A stretch of DNA of 64,000 bases. It comes from Silicimonas sp. GTDB taxonomy: Bacteria; Pseudomonadota; Alphaproteobacteria; Rhodobacterales; Rhodobacteraceae. The notes under the pieces are model-generated. The model searched no databases and had not been told where the DNA came from. It saw nothing but the letters and a program-made list of their open reading frames with translations. Numbering within the stretch: position 1 is the stretch's first letter; the number at the start of each line of letters is the position of its first letter. The stretch lies in NCBI GenBank assembly GCA_022826385.1, contig JAJDUZ010000041.1, positions 1 to 64,000 on the forward strand, given 5' to 3'. Shown here piece by piece: positions 17,129-25,528 of this stretch. Made by a program: the position numbers and the translations under genes.

Positions 17129-18141
17129 GTGACGAACCAGCGGGTGGCGTCGGGATCCGAGTGACGTTTCGGCGCAGTGCGGGCCTTTTGCGGTCGGTGC
17201 GCGGTAATCTCAAGTACCTGTTGCTTTTGATCGGTGTCCCGATCGCCGTCATCTTAATCTATTCGATTCCCCTTGGTCAGAGCCATGTCGTCGAAGCACG
17301 TACCTTGGGCGCGCGCCTTACAGTATTGGGCCCGGATACCGTTTGGCGTTTGCCGCCCAGCACGCTTTGCGTTGACCGTGGTGCTGAACGCAATCTTGTT
17401 CTGGCGGCGGGTTTTGATGGCCCCGGATGCAACCCCGGCATATTTGCCGAAAAGGACTTGGGAAATGTCGAACTGCGGATCCCATCAGGCGTACAGATCC
17501 TGATCCGCGCCGAGCCCAATGGAAGTGTCCTGCTACGCCGCCTCGAGGATCAGGCGTCAAATACATCGACTGTTGTGCGCTTGGTCGATGACACGTTTTG
17601 GGACGTAGGGTCGCTTATTAGGATTGATGCTGACAATTGGCGCAGTGTCGCGCTGCTCGAATTCGCAGGCGATGTCGTCATTGGCCAAGCAGCCGTGGCC
17701 GGTTCGACGGACTATCTTGTTGAAGGTCGGTTCGAGGTCCGTGAACATTTCCTACGCCAGTACCGCCCATTTGGCGCAAGAAATGCCGAGCCGACGACAG
17801 TGAAATCCGGCTCGCTGTATCGTGGGGATCGGGTTTCTTTTCAACCGAAGTCATCTGACCTTGACGACCCGCCAGTTATTGTGACGGGTTTCATCTCGCC
17901 GCAGTTGGTCCGAAATACGCTTGGTTTTGACATTGTAATTTCAAGCGGCTTCGATCGGTCGCAAGCGAAACTGCGTGTGAAAAGTTTTGGCGCACGCGAA
18001 GTGACCATCCAGCCCAGTTGGGTTGATCGCGCGGTGCGAGACCCATTGCTGGTGGCATTAACGGCCATTCTAGGGTTTGCCGTGACCAGCCTGACCTTTG
18101 CGGCCGAAGTCCGAAAGATCGGGCAAAGTGGGCGGGGCTGA
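17125..18141 (+). CDS. Two-helix membrane protein with large periplasmic domain (338 aa)
   Basis: The start is ATG 17125, overlapping the upstream stop. A transmembrane helix near residues 29-49 (YLLLLIGVPIAVILIYSIPL) and a second near 308-328 (LLVALTAILGFAVTSLTFAA) enclose about 260 residues of beta-rich sequence with two cysteines (STLCVDRG and GPGCNPG). The topology suggests a periplasmic domain tethered at both ends with a basic cytoplasmic N-terminus. It is last in the envelope cluster and is followed by a hairpin terminator at 18283. The family was not recognised. Confidence 0.6.
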   Translation: MSDEPAGGVGIRVTFRRSAGLLRSVRGNLKYLLLLIGVPIAVILIYSIPLGQSHVVEARTLGARLTVLGPDTVWRLPPSTLCVDRGAERNLVLAAGFDGPGCNPGIFAEKDLGNVELRIPSGVQILIRAEPNGSVLLRRLEDQASNTSTVVRLVDDTFWDVGSLIRIDADNWRSVALLEFAGDVVIGQAAVAGSTDYLVEGRFEVREHFLRQYRPFGARNAEPTTVKSGSLYRGDRVSFQPKSSDLDDPPVIVTGFISPQLVRNTLGFDIVISSGFDRSQAKLRVKSFGAREVTIQPSWVDRAVRDPLLVALTAILGFAVTSLTFAAEVRKIGQSGRG

Positions 18142-18282
18142 AGAGCCCAGCAGGCAATTTGGGGCGATGTTTGTGTAAGCTACTGGAACGTCTCTCAGAT
18201 TTCTACGTACTGGCCTGCACGGCATGATGCCAAAACGTGCCATTCAGTGTTCATCCCATCCTCAAACAAAGGGCGGTCATCG

Positions 18283-18310
18283 AAGGGCGCTTCGCCGTGC
18301 GAGCGCCCTT
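18283..18310 (+). terminator. Intrinsic terminator-like hairpin after the envelope cluster
   Basis: AAGGGCGCT at 18283-18291 pairs perfectly with AGCGCCCTT at 18302-18310 across a 10-base loop and is followed on the plus strand by GATTTTC. It sits between convergent genes and could end both transcripts. Confidence 0.6.
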
Positions 18311-18336
18311 GATTTTCGCCTCTCACTGTCCCTCGG

Positions 18337-21300
18337 CTAGAGCGCGAATACGTCATCCGGCGTGATGTTCGACGCGATATAGACGTTGTCGTTCCAGTCG
18401 AAGTTCAGCCCGATGTAATCGTGGAACACCAGATAGGTGTCCTCGACCGTGGCGCCGCTCTGGTCCTTTACCTCGAAGAAGCGCAACAGGATGTCGTTCC
18501 CATCTGTTACCTCGTTTCCAGGCGCGTTGCGGTTCACGTTGAAGGCCGGATCGGAATAGTCGATCTGGTTGTTGTTGGTCCAATCAACGTAAAACCCGAA
18601 TGCGCCGTCGGCGGTAAACCGGCCCTCGGCCCCGTCGGGATAAAGCGTGTAGCTCTCGGCTTCGGAATGCGTAAGCACAGCCTCACGATCCGCTGCCAAG
18701 GGGGCAGACGCCGTTTGATCGAACACCCCAAGCTCGTATTCCCGCGGGCCGGTATAGGCTGCGATCTGCTGGATGATGACCGGCTTGTTTGGATCGGCGG
18801 CCTGCCAATAGGCCGATACAACCTCGTCGCCCGCAGGACCTGCGTCGCCATTGCGTGCCGACAGACCACCAAGGTCGGTTGTAAAGCCCAGAACCTCTAC
18901 GATCTCTTCTGCCGTGGGTTCCACGTTCGACTGTCCGGCGGGTTGCGTGATGCCCGACAGGGTCACACTGGTTGAAGCCTCATCCGCATCGTTCGAGGCG
19001 ATTTCAAGCGTGCCGGTGAATATCCCGTCGGCACCCGCATCGGGAGCAAAAACCAGTTCGACCATCTCGGTCTGCCCTGGCGCGACGCTGAAGCCATCCG
19101 CTTGCGCGGCGTCGACAAAGTCGAACCAGTCCGAGGCCAACAGCCCGTCGATCACCAAAGTCTCGGTGCCTTCGTTCTTCACCGCGACGTCCACCGTGGA
19201 CCCAGCCCCGGTTTCGTCGGTGCTGAAGACAAAGTGATCTTCCGCCAGGAACGAGACAGGATTCGACACCGCAATCTCGGGACCCTCCACCGGCGGCACG
19301 GTTGGCGACAGCATCGTGATGACGTCATCTCCGAAGCTGTTGCTGCCGAACTGCGTGACATAGATCCGGCCCGTGGGCGCGTGTACCGCCACGTCGAGAG
19401 GGTTGTTGAACCCGTCTGCCACGACGAAATTCTCGGTCACTGTGCCGAACTCATCGACCTTCAGGCCGACAATCCGATCCCCGCCTGAGAATTCAACCGT
19501 CAGTATCGCGCCTTCCAGTGCCCCGTCAAAGGCATTCGACATGTATTCCGCCGTGCCATTGGGCGACCGGTTCTTCCCGAAATCATAGGCAAAGCCCTGA
19601 TAGTCGGGATCAGGCTCGACCCCGACCGGATAGTCATTGGTCTGCGCCGGGTCTGTCTCTGCGGTCGGGTTGCCCCCATCGCGGATGTATTGCTCGCGCG
19701 TCGGGTTGGGGTGGCCGTAATAGCCGCCCTCTACGATCCGATACAGGTAATCGTTCTGCACCGACCCGGCCGTGATCGTCTCGTCAATCTCGGTGTTTGG
19801 ATCATCGGGAGAGTTTCCGTTGGCCGCGGAACCATTGTTGGCCGAATAAAGCTGACCATTGGAGTGCCACATCAGGTCATAGGCATTGCGCACGCCAGCG
19901 CCATAGACCGTGACCACCGCGCCCTCGGCATCGGGATCATAGCCGCTGGCGGGCGTCACATCGAAGCCGCCCTCGGGCGGTGTCTGGGACACATCGACCC
20001 GCAGGATCGCCGCAGACAGTGGGTCCTCTGCGCGGAAATCCCAGCCTGTATCGGGCGAGCCTGTGGCGGTGTTCGAGCCAACGGGGACGTACAGCGCGCC
20101 ATCGGGGCCGAAATCGACCGAGTTGACCAGATGGTCCTTGGTCGACCGGGGCAGGCCGGTGACGAAATCGGTGACCGTGCCGCCCAGAGTGTCGCTCGCA
20201 TCCAGCGTCACCTTTATGATTTTACCCGTATAGTTTTCGGCCGGATCGGCTGACAGGGTTGTGGCGTTGGAACTGATCCACATGACGGATGGGTCGTTCG
20301 GATCGAATGTCAGGCCAATGAAGCTGCGTCCCGGTTCGACGTCCCATTCCTGCTGGTTGCTGAGCGTGCCGTCGGGCTCGACATCCCACCTGATCAGCGA
20401 CCCCATAAGCGTCACCGCGTAAAGGTGCTGGAAGTCGGGATCAAAGGTGATGCTGGCCACGCCGCCGGAACTCGCCACATCTGTCTCGTTGAACAGGTAG
20501 TCCGTGCCGTTGGTGTTCGCAAAGCCTTCACCAGTGGTGAAATCCCGGTTGATCGGCGTGAAGGTTTCGCCGTCAAGGCTCAGCACCCCGTCGATGACAA
20601 AGCTGTAGTCCGTGTTCGCGTCCAGCGGCTCGAGCGGCGTCAGGCTGATCGCATCGCCCCCGCCGGTGGTGTTGACCGAGACCGAAACCGTTTCGCCCGT
20701 GTCGGTGCGCACCAGTTTGACGGTGTCCGCTGTGACCGATGCAGGGTCAATCGCATCTCCGGGGTCGGCGGGTGTCAGATCGACCGAGATCACGACGTCG
20801 CGCGGCACATCGGTTTCCCCGGGCTCCAGCGTATCGACGCCATCCGAGATCGTGCCGAATTGCGGCGCGCCTTCGCCCTCGGTCAGACCCAGCCCGGTCA
20901 GCGTGATGGCATCCACATTCGGTCCGCTGTCGCCGGTGGCCAGAAGGCGGATGCTGTTGGCTCCTTGGGCAAGCTCGGCCGACAGGCTCAACGTGCCCCA
21001 GTCGGACCAGGAGGAACTGACCTGCGTGAAGGTGACCGCGTCATCGACCACCACGCCGTTGATCTCCAGCGCCATGACCCGCGGAGTGGCTGCGCCAAGG
21101 GCGTAGCGGATATCGATATCAACCGGGCCCGCGGCAATCGCATCCACCGCCCAAGTGATCGCGTCGCCCGACGCTGCCTTGTAGTCAACGAAGGCGCCGC
21201 CTTCCGCGCCCGAAGTGTTCGACACCACATCGGCCCCGAAAATCGCCGCTTCCTCGGCTTGCAGGGTCATCGTGTTGATGATCGGTGGCTCGCTTGTCAT

Positions 21301-24018
21301 CGTCACTGCGACTTGGTCGATGTTTGGCCCCGACGTGCCCGTTGCGATCAGCTTGATCACGTTCAGGCCCTCATCCAGCGTCACGCTGGTGATAACCTCG
21401 CGCCAGTCGCCCATACTGGTGCTGAGCGCTTCGAACGTCACGGGCGCTTCAAGGGTCACGCCGTTCACTTCCAGCGCCATGGTCCGGTCCGGCAGGGTCT
21501 GGAACAGCGCATATGTGAAGGCGATGTCCGCCGTGCCGCCATCCGAGACGATCGAGAAGGTCAGATCTTCGCCCGAGGGCGTCAGGAAGTCGACAAAGGC
21601 ATCGCCCACGGGCGCAAATTGGGTGCCTTCGACCACGTCTGCGCCATTGACCAACGCATCCTCGGCCTGAATCACAAGGCTCTCGCCCGATCCGAAGGCG
21701 GGCACGTCGCCGTTCGAAAAGCCCACATCGGCGAATTGTCCGAAGAAGGCATCGACCAGGGCAGCCGTTCCCAGTGCATTGTAATGGACTTGATCGTCAA
21801 AGGCGTCCGCAAAGGCCAGACCCGCATCCACAATCGCAGTGTCGGGGTCGATCAGCGTGACGAAATCATAGCGATCGGCCAAAGCGGCCTGGGCCGCCTG
21901 AACAGTGGCCCAGCCGGGAAACTGGCTGTCATTGCTGGCGGCGTCTATCTCGTCCGAGAGTTGCACGATGGTGAAGTTGAACTCGGTGCCGAAGGTGTCG
22001 CGCAGCCCGAGGATCAAGCCTTCAAGATTGGCCTCGTAATCACCCGCCGCGGCCAAGATCGTGTCAGACTCGCCCTGAATCCAGAGGATCGATTTCAGAT
22101 ACCCCTCGGTCGTGCCATCGATACCGGCCTGAATATCGGCCAGCAGAGTTTCATAAAGCTCGCCGGTCGCAGGGTCGTCATCCTCGAATGGATACCAGTC
22201 GTTCTTGTTCGCCTGCGGGAAAATCCGCGTTCCGCTCTGGTAGGAATTCACCACCGTCGCATAGACGTCGTTCTCGGCGAAATAGTCATCGATCGAGCCA
22301 AAGGTATCGACACGGTTGGCGTTGCTTTGCCCGGCCAGCACATAGATCGGCATACCGTCTTGTGTGGTGGGGATCTGTTCGGGCTCGGGCTCTGGGTCTG
22401 TCACCGCCTGGCCGGTCAGCGTGATTGCGTCCACATTGGGCCCGCTATCGCCGGTCGCCACAAGGCGGATGGTGTTTTCCCCTTCGACCAGATCGATCGC
22501 CGCGTCCAGCGTGCCCCAATCGGTCCAGGAGGTGCCCACCTGAGTGAACGACAAGGCGTCGATGACGACGACGCCGTTCACCTCCAGCGCCATATCGCGC
22601 GGCGTCGCGGAGGCCAGACCATAGCGGATGCTCAACGTGGTTTCACCGGCAATCCCGGCATCCACCGTCCATTCCAGCGCGTCGCCGGTCTTGGCCTTGT
22701 AGTCGACATAGGCCCCGTTTTCGGCCCCAGCGAGGTTGGTCTTGATCTCGGCCAAACCTTCCACGGTCGCGTCTTCTGCCTGCAAGGTCACGCTGATGAC
22801 CTCGGGCGGGTCGACCGGATCGACGGGATCAACCGGATCGACAACCGTCTGATCGGTCACTTCAATACCGGCAAACTCGGCCTGGAACGTCTCCGCCCCC
22901 GAGGCTGAGGAAAAGAGACTCGCCGCCAAGCCCGTGGCGGTGCCGTTGACCTGAGCCGTCCCAAGGATCGCGCCCATGACCGCTGTGCCGGTTGCATCAA
23001 GGACCTCGCCTGTCACCGACGTTACGCCCGACGCGGTTTCGACCTCGATCACCGGCGTGATCAGACCCGTCAGCTTGTCGACACTCAGCGTCAGCTTGAT
23101 CGTGTCGGTCGTGGCCCCGTCCATCACTTCGGGCACAGGGATGCGCTGCGAATGGACAACCTTTGCGTCATTTTCAAGCACCAGGTGCAGCATGCCGCCA
23201 TCCTTCGCAGCGGCCACAATTTTCAGATAATTGTCCTGGTCGCCCTTGCCGATACAGCCGCCCAGCTGCTGGAACGTGCCCGACGTCCATTGCGAGGCCG
23301 GGTTGAACACTGTCCAGGTGACGTCGAATTGCTCGATCTCGGGCGCGACGGTCAGCCCGGTATGGAACAGGAACTCACCATTGTTGCGACCGATGATCGG
23401 ATCACCCGCCGCGGCGTTTTCGATGATCGTTGCGCCGCCAGACGCTGCCGTGATGAACTTGACGTTGTCGAGCTTCACATTCTGGTTCGGCAAGTCCGAG
23501 GGGCTGGCGAAATCCACCTCATAGTCGGTCACCCCGTCGAGCATTACGCCCGTCAGACCACCCGCAAAGCCGGGCGCGCCTTCCAGGTTTCCATCGGCGT
23601 CATTGTCGAAATCCCAGACGATGGTTTCACCGGCCTCCAGAACCACACTCGTGCCGTTGGTTGCGTCGCGCTGGAAGGGATCTTCGGCGTTGACCAACCC
23701 GTCGCCGTCGAAATCGTCATCGGCGATAAACTCGCCGGGCTCCAGCACGCGTATCTGATTGCTTCCGAATTCCGCCACCCAGATCGTGCCATCCTGTCCT
23801 TGCGTCAGGTCCAGCGGAATGCTGAAACCGCCCAGACCCTCGACCGTGGAATAGCTCGCCTCGGTGCCATCTGCACTCAGGTCCAGAAGCCCCACTTGCC
23901 CGTTGAACTGCGCCACAAACAGATCGCCGTCATATGCCCCGCCTTCATACATCAAAAGCCCGTTGGACGAACTGCCGATCACCTCCAAAGCGGGCGAGGC
24001 GGCGTCCGTGTAAGGCAC
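18337..24018 (-). CDS. Giant secreted-type mosaic protein, C-terminal piece (SGNH esterase, CBM-like repeats, beta-propeller)
   Basis: This open frame gives 1893 residues from GTG 24018 and continues upstream to about 24105. Domains in order: the end of a propeller and a DFDGDGLVNAEDPF calcium-type loop; a lectin-like beta region (about 140-390); a VDP repeat linker; a CBM6/35-like module (from QAEDATVEGLAEI); an SGNH/SASA-type esterase domain starting near 556 with GQSNANR, WIQGESD and a late HYNALG; two more CBM-like modules (QAEDALVNGADVV, QAEEAAIFGADVV); an Ig-like domain; a sorbosone-dehydrogenase-like propeller (VDFGPDGALYVPVGSN, GGYYGHPNP); a HYDIN/Ig-type domain (VELVFAPDAGADG); and a C-terminal domain with FDWNDNVYIASNI. 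It appears to be the downstream part of one gene with 24075-25244, split by a one-base frameshift. It probably acts on extracellular or algal polysaccharide. No N-terminal signal peptide is seen on the whole gene. Confidence 0.7.
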   Translation of the reverse strand: MPYTDAASPALEVIGSSSNGLLMYEGGAYDGDLFVAQFNGQVGLLDLSADGTEASYSTVEGLGGFSIPLDLTQGQDGTIWVAEFGSNQIRVLEPGEFIADDDFDGDGLVNAEDPFQRDATNGTSVVLEAGETIVWDFDNDADGNLEGAPGFAGGLTGVMLDGVTDYEVDFASPSDLPNQNVKLDNVKFITAASGGATIIENAAAGDPIIGRNNGEFLFHTGLTVAPEIEQFDVTWTVFNPASQWTSGTFQQLGGCIGKGDQDNYLKIVAAAKDGGMLHLVLENDAKVVHSQRIPVPEVMDGATTDTIKLTLSVDKLTGLITPVIEVETASGVTSVTGEVLDATGTAVMGAILGTAQVNGTATGLAASLFSSASGAETFQAEFAGIEVTDQTVVDPVDPVDPVDPPEVISVTLQAEDATVEGLAEIKTNLAGAENGAYVDYKAKTGDALEWTVDAGIAGETTLSIRYGLASATPRDMALEVNGVVVIDALSFTQVGTSWTDWGTLDAAIDLVEGENTIRLVATGDSGPNVDAITLTGQAVTDPEPEPEQIPTTQDGMPIYVLAGQSNANRVDTFGSIDDYFAENDVYATVVNSYQSGTRIFPQANKNDWYPFEDDDPATGELYETLLADIQAGIDGTTEGYLKSILWIQGESDTILAAAGDYEANLEGLILGLRDTFGTEFNFTIVQLSDEIDAASNDSQFPGWATVQAAQAALADRYDFVTLIDPDTAIVDAGLAFADAFDDQVHYNALGTAALVDAFFGQFADVGFSNGDVPAFGSGESLVIQAEDALVNGADVVEGTQFAPVGDAFVDFLTPSGEDLTFSIVSDGGTADIAFTYALFQTLPDRTMALEVNGVTLEAPVTFEALSTSMGDWREVITSVTLDEGLNVIKLIATGTSGPNIDQVAVTMTSEPPIINTMTLQAEEAAIFGADVVSNTSGAEGGAFVDYKAASGDAITWAVDAIAAGPVDIDIRYALGAATPRVMALEINGVVVDDAVTFTQVSSSWSDWGTLSLSAELAQGANSIRLLATGDSGPNVDAITLTGLGLTEGEGAPQFGTISDGVDTLEPGETDVPRDVVISVDLTPADPGDAIDPASVTADTVKLVRTDTGETVSVSVNTTGGGDAISLTPLEPLDANTDYSFVIDGVLSLDGETFTPINRDFTTGEGFANTNGTDYLFNETDVASSGGVASITFDPDFQHLYAVTLMGSLIRWDVEPDGTLSNQQEWDVEPGRSFIGLTFDPNDPSVMWISSNATTLSADPAENYTGKIIKVTLDASDTLGGTVTDFVTGLPRSTKDHLVNSVDFGPDGALYVPVGSNTATGSPDTGWDFRAEDPLSAAILRVDVSQTPPEGGFDVTPASGYDPDAEGAVVTVYGAGVRNAYDLMWHSNGQLYSANNGSAANGNSPDDPNTEIDETITAGSVQNDYLYRIVEGGYYGHPNPTREQYIRDGGNPTAETDPAQTNDYPVGVEPDPDYQGFAYDFGKNRSPNGTAEYMSNAFDGALEGAILTVEFSGGDRIVGLKVDEFGTVTENFVVADGFNNPLDVAVHAPTGRIYVTQFGSNSFGDDVITMLSPTVPPVEGPEIAVSNPVSFLAEDHFVFSTDETGAGSTVDVAVKNEGTETLVIDGLLASDWFDFVDAAQADGFSVAPGQTEMVELVFAPDAGADGIFTGTLEIASNDADEASTSVTLSGITQPAGQSNVEPTAEEIVEVLGFTTDLGGLSARNGDAGPAGDEVVSAYWQAADPNKPVIIQQIAAYTGPREYELGVFDQTASAPLAADREAVLTHSEAESYTLYPDGAEGRFTADGAFGFYVDWTNNNQIDYSDPAFNVNRNAPGNEVTDGNDILLRFFEVKDQSGATVEDTYLVFHDYIGLNFDWNDNVYIASNITPDDVFAL

Positions 24019-24074
24019 CCGAATGCCGCTCTCCAGAAGCCGCGCGGGATCATCGGTGAACTTCGATGGGTCAA

Positions 24075-25244
24075 TCAGATAGCCGTCCTCGATCGCAAGC
24101 CTTCGGGCACCAGGGCCGAGATGTCATCCACCGTGTTCACGGCCAGCGACGCGTCGGGATTGCCGTCAAAATCCAGCGCGGTCCAGGATTGATCCTGGTT
24201 CGAGCGGATTGGGTTGGGGTGGCCATAGTAACCGCCGTCTTCAATCAGGAACAAAGGTTCGCCCGCGCCGGTGCCGCCGTTGTTCGGAGTGTTCGTCGCC
24301 TCGCCATCCACGACCACCGGGTCGCCGCCCAGATTGCCGTTCGATCCGTTATCGACCGTGTACAGCTTGCCGTCCGGACCCAGAACCAGATCGTAATTGT
24401 TGCGGAACCCGTCCGCATAAATGCGCATCGGCGCATCTGCCGGCAGGATCGCCTGGTTCAGCCCGTCATTGCCGCCCCAGGGGCCGTCGACATCCATGCC
24501 ATTTGCGTCTTCGCGCACCCCATCATTCGCGATGTTGGGGTCGTCCAGTGTCGGCATGTCATAGACATAGTCCCGCGCTCCGAACTGGCCGCCATCGGCG
24601 TCGGTCTGAACCGGCAGCGCGTCCAGCGCATTCAGGTCGATTTCCAGCACCGTCCCGGCGAGGGCGTACTCGGCAATATAGGTGAATTGCTGCGACGGGG
24701 CGCCGTTGTTGGTGAAGCCGCCGACGGCCATGTACAAAAGCCCGGTGTCCTCATCGAGGGCCATGCCGTTCGGGGCGTGCGTTTCCTCGGACCGGGGCAG
24801 GCCGCGGATCAGGTCGACGGCTTCCCATTCGGTTCCGGTCCACGTCAACTTTGTCAGAACGCCGGAATTGGTATCAAGATTCGTGTCAGCAGATTTCGTC
24901 TGCCGGGGGTCCGATGATGTGACGTACAGCACTGGGTTCTCGGCCGTTCCCGAGACGACGATGCCGGTGACCAGACGTTCGGTCTCGGCATATTTCGGGG
25001 TGCCGTCGTCTTCGTGGTTCAGGATCGATTGGACCGCGGCACTGCCATCGGCAAGGGTCAGGATTTCTGCCGCGGTCGCCGTCCATGTGCCGTCCGGCAA
25101 TTGCTCGACCGTAAAGGCTGTCAGCTCGCCCGACCGCTCGGCCACGTAAAGCCGCCCATCCGGTCCAAATTGCAGCGACGTCGGGTCCTTGATGTCCGCA
25201 CCAACTACACTGCCGTCAATGACGGCGTTTTCCACAAAATTCAT
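24075..25244 (-). CDS. N-terminal propeller piece of the giant mosaic protein, frameshifted
   Basis: The protein is 389 residues starting MNFVENAVIDGSVVGADIKD. It is a sorbosone/glucose-dehydrogenase-like beta-propeller with SLQFGPDGRLYVAERSG, LVLGPDGKLYTVDNGSNGNL and GGYYGHPNP, the last motif shared with the second propeller of the downstream piece. The frame ends ...VPEGL then RSRTAI and TGA. In the adjacent frame the natural continuation IEDGYLIDPSKF runs straight into the 1893-residue frame. A single missing base near 24098-24106 (GGCTTGCG where GGCCTTGCG would restore GLAIEDG) explains the split. The intact protein would be about 2300 residues. It may be a sequencing error or a true inactivating mutation. 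No signal peptide is seen. Confidence 0.65.
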   Translation of the reverse strand: MNFVENAVIDGSVVGADIKDPTSLQFGPDGRLYVAERSGELTAFTVEQLPDGTWTATAAEILTLADGSAAVQSILNHEDDGTPKYAETERLVTGIVVSGTAENPVLYVTSSDPRQTKSADTNLDTNSGVLTKLTWTGTEWEAVDLIRGLPRSEETHAPNGMALDEDTGLLYMAVGGFTNNGAPSQQFTYIAEYALAGTVLEIDLNALDALPVQTDADGGQFGARDYVYDMPTLDDPNIANDGVREDANGMDVDGPWGGNDGLNQAILPADAPMRIYADGFRNNYDLVLGPDGKLYTVDNGSNGNLGGDPVVVDGEATNTPNNGGTGAGEPLFLIEDGGYYGHPNPIRSNQDQSWTALDFDGNPDASLAVNTVDDISALVPEGLRSRTAI

Positions 25245-25263
25245 CAGTGCCCACCCTTAGTCA

Positions 25264-25287
25264 CAATCTTTACGCGTGCAAAGATTG
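25264..25287. promoter_or_regulatory. Perfect inverted repeat between the two giant divergent genes
   Basis: CAATCTTT at 25264-25271 is mirrored by AAAGATTG at 25280-25287 with an 8-base spacer. It lies 20 bases upstream of the propeller gene start and about 240 bases before the RTX gene, so it could be an operator controlling both. The binding protein is unknown. Confidence 0.55.
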
Positions 25288-25528
25288 ATGGGCGCACGCG
25301 GAAGTGAAGTACAGAAAAATTTCGTCGCCGGTCCGGCAACTTACTGTTTCCGTGTACGATCATTTGCCTTTTGAACCTGCAATTCCCTAAAGGTGCTGAC
25401 CTCAGAATTTTCTCAATGTTTTCGGGTTCTTTGACGATTTTTAAGGTTTATTCGTTCTTACTTCCCAAGCGCGCGCAGCTTCGAACTGAGGGGTGGTTCG
25501 GTGCAGTATTTGTTTTGGGAATTTCTGC

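Noticed and set aside
20425-22908. 827-codon plus-strand frame opposite the giant protein
   Set aside because: Antisense shadow of GC-rich third positions; no domain, no ribosome binding site, and the minus strand carries clear domain motifs.
25264-25287. Palindrome as a SoxR-type box
   Set aside because: Does not contain ATTC-N8-GAAT; it is a different palindrome.
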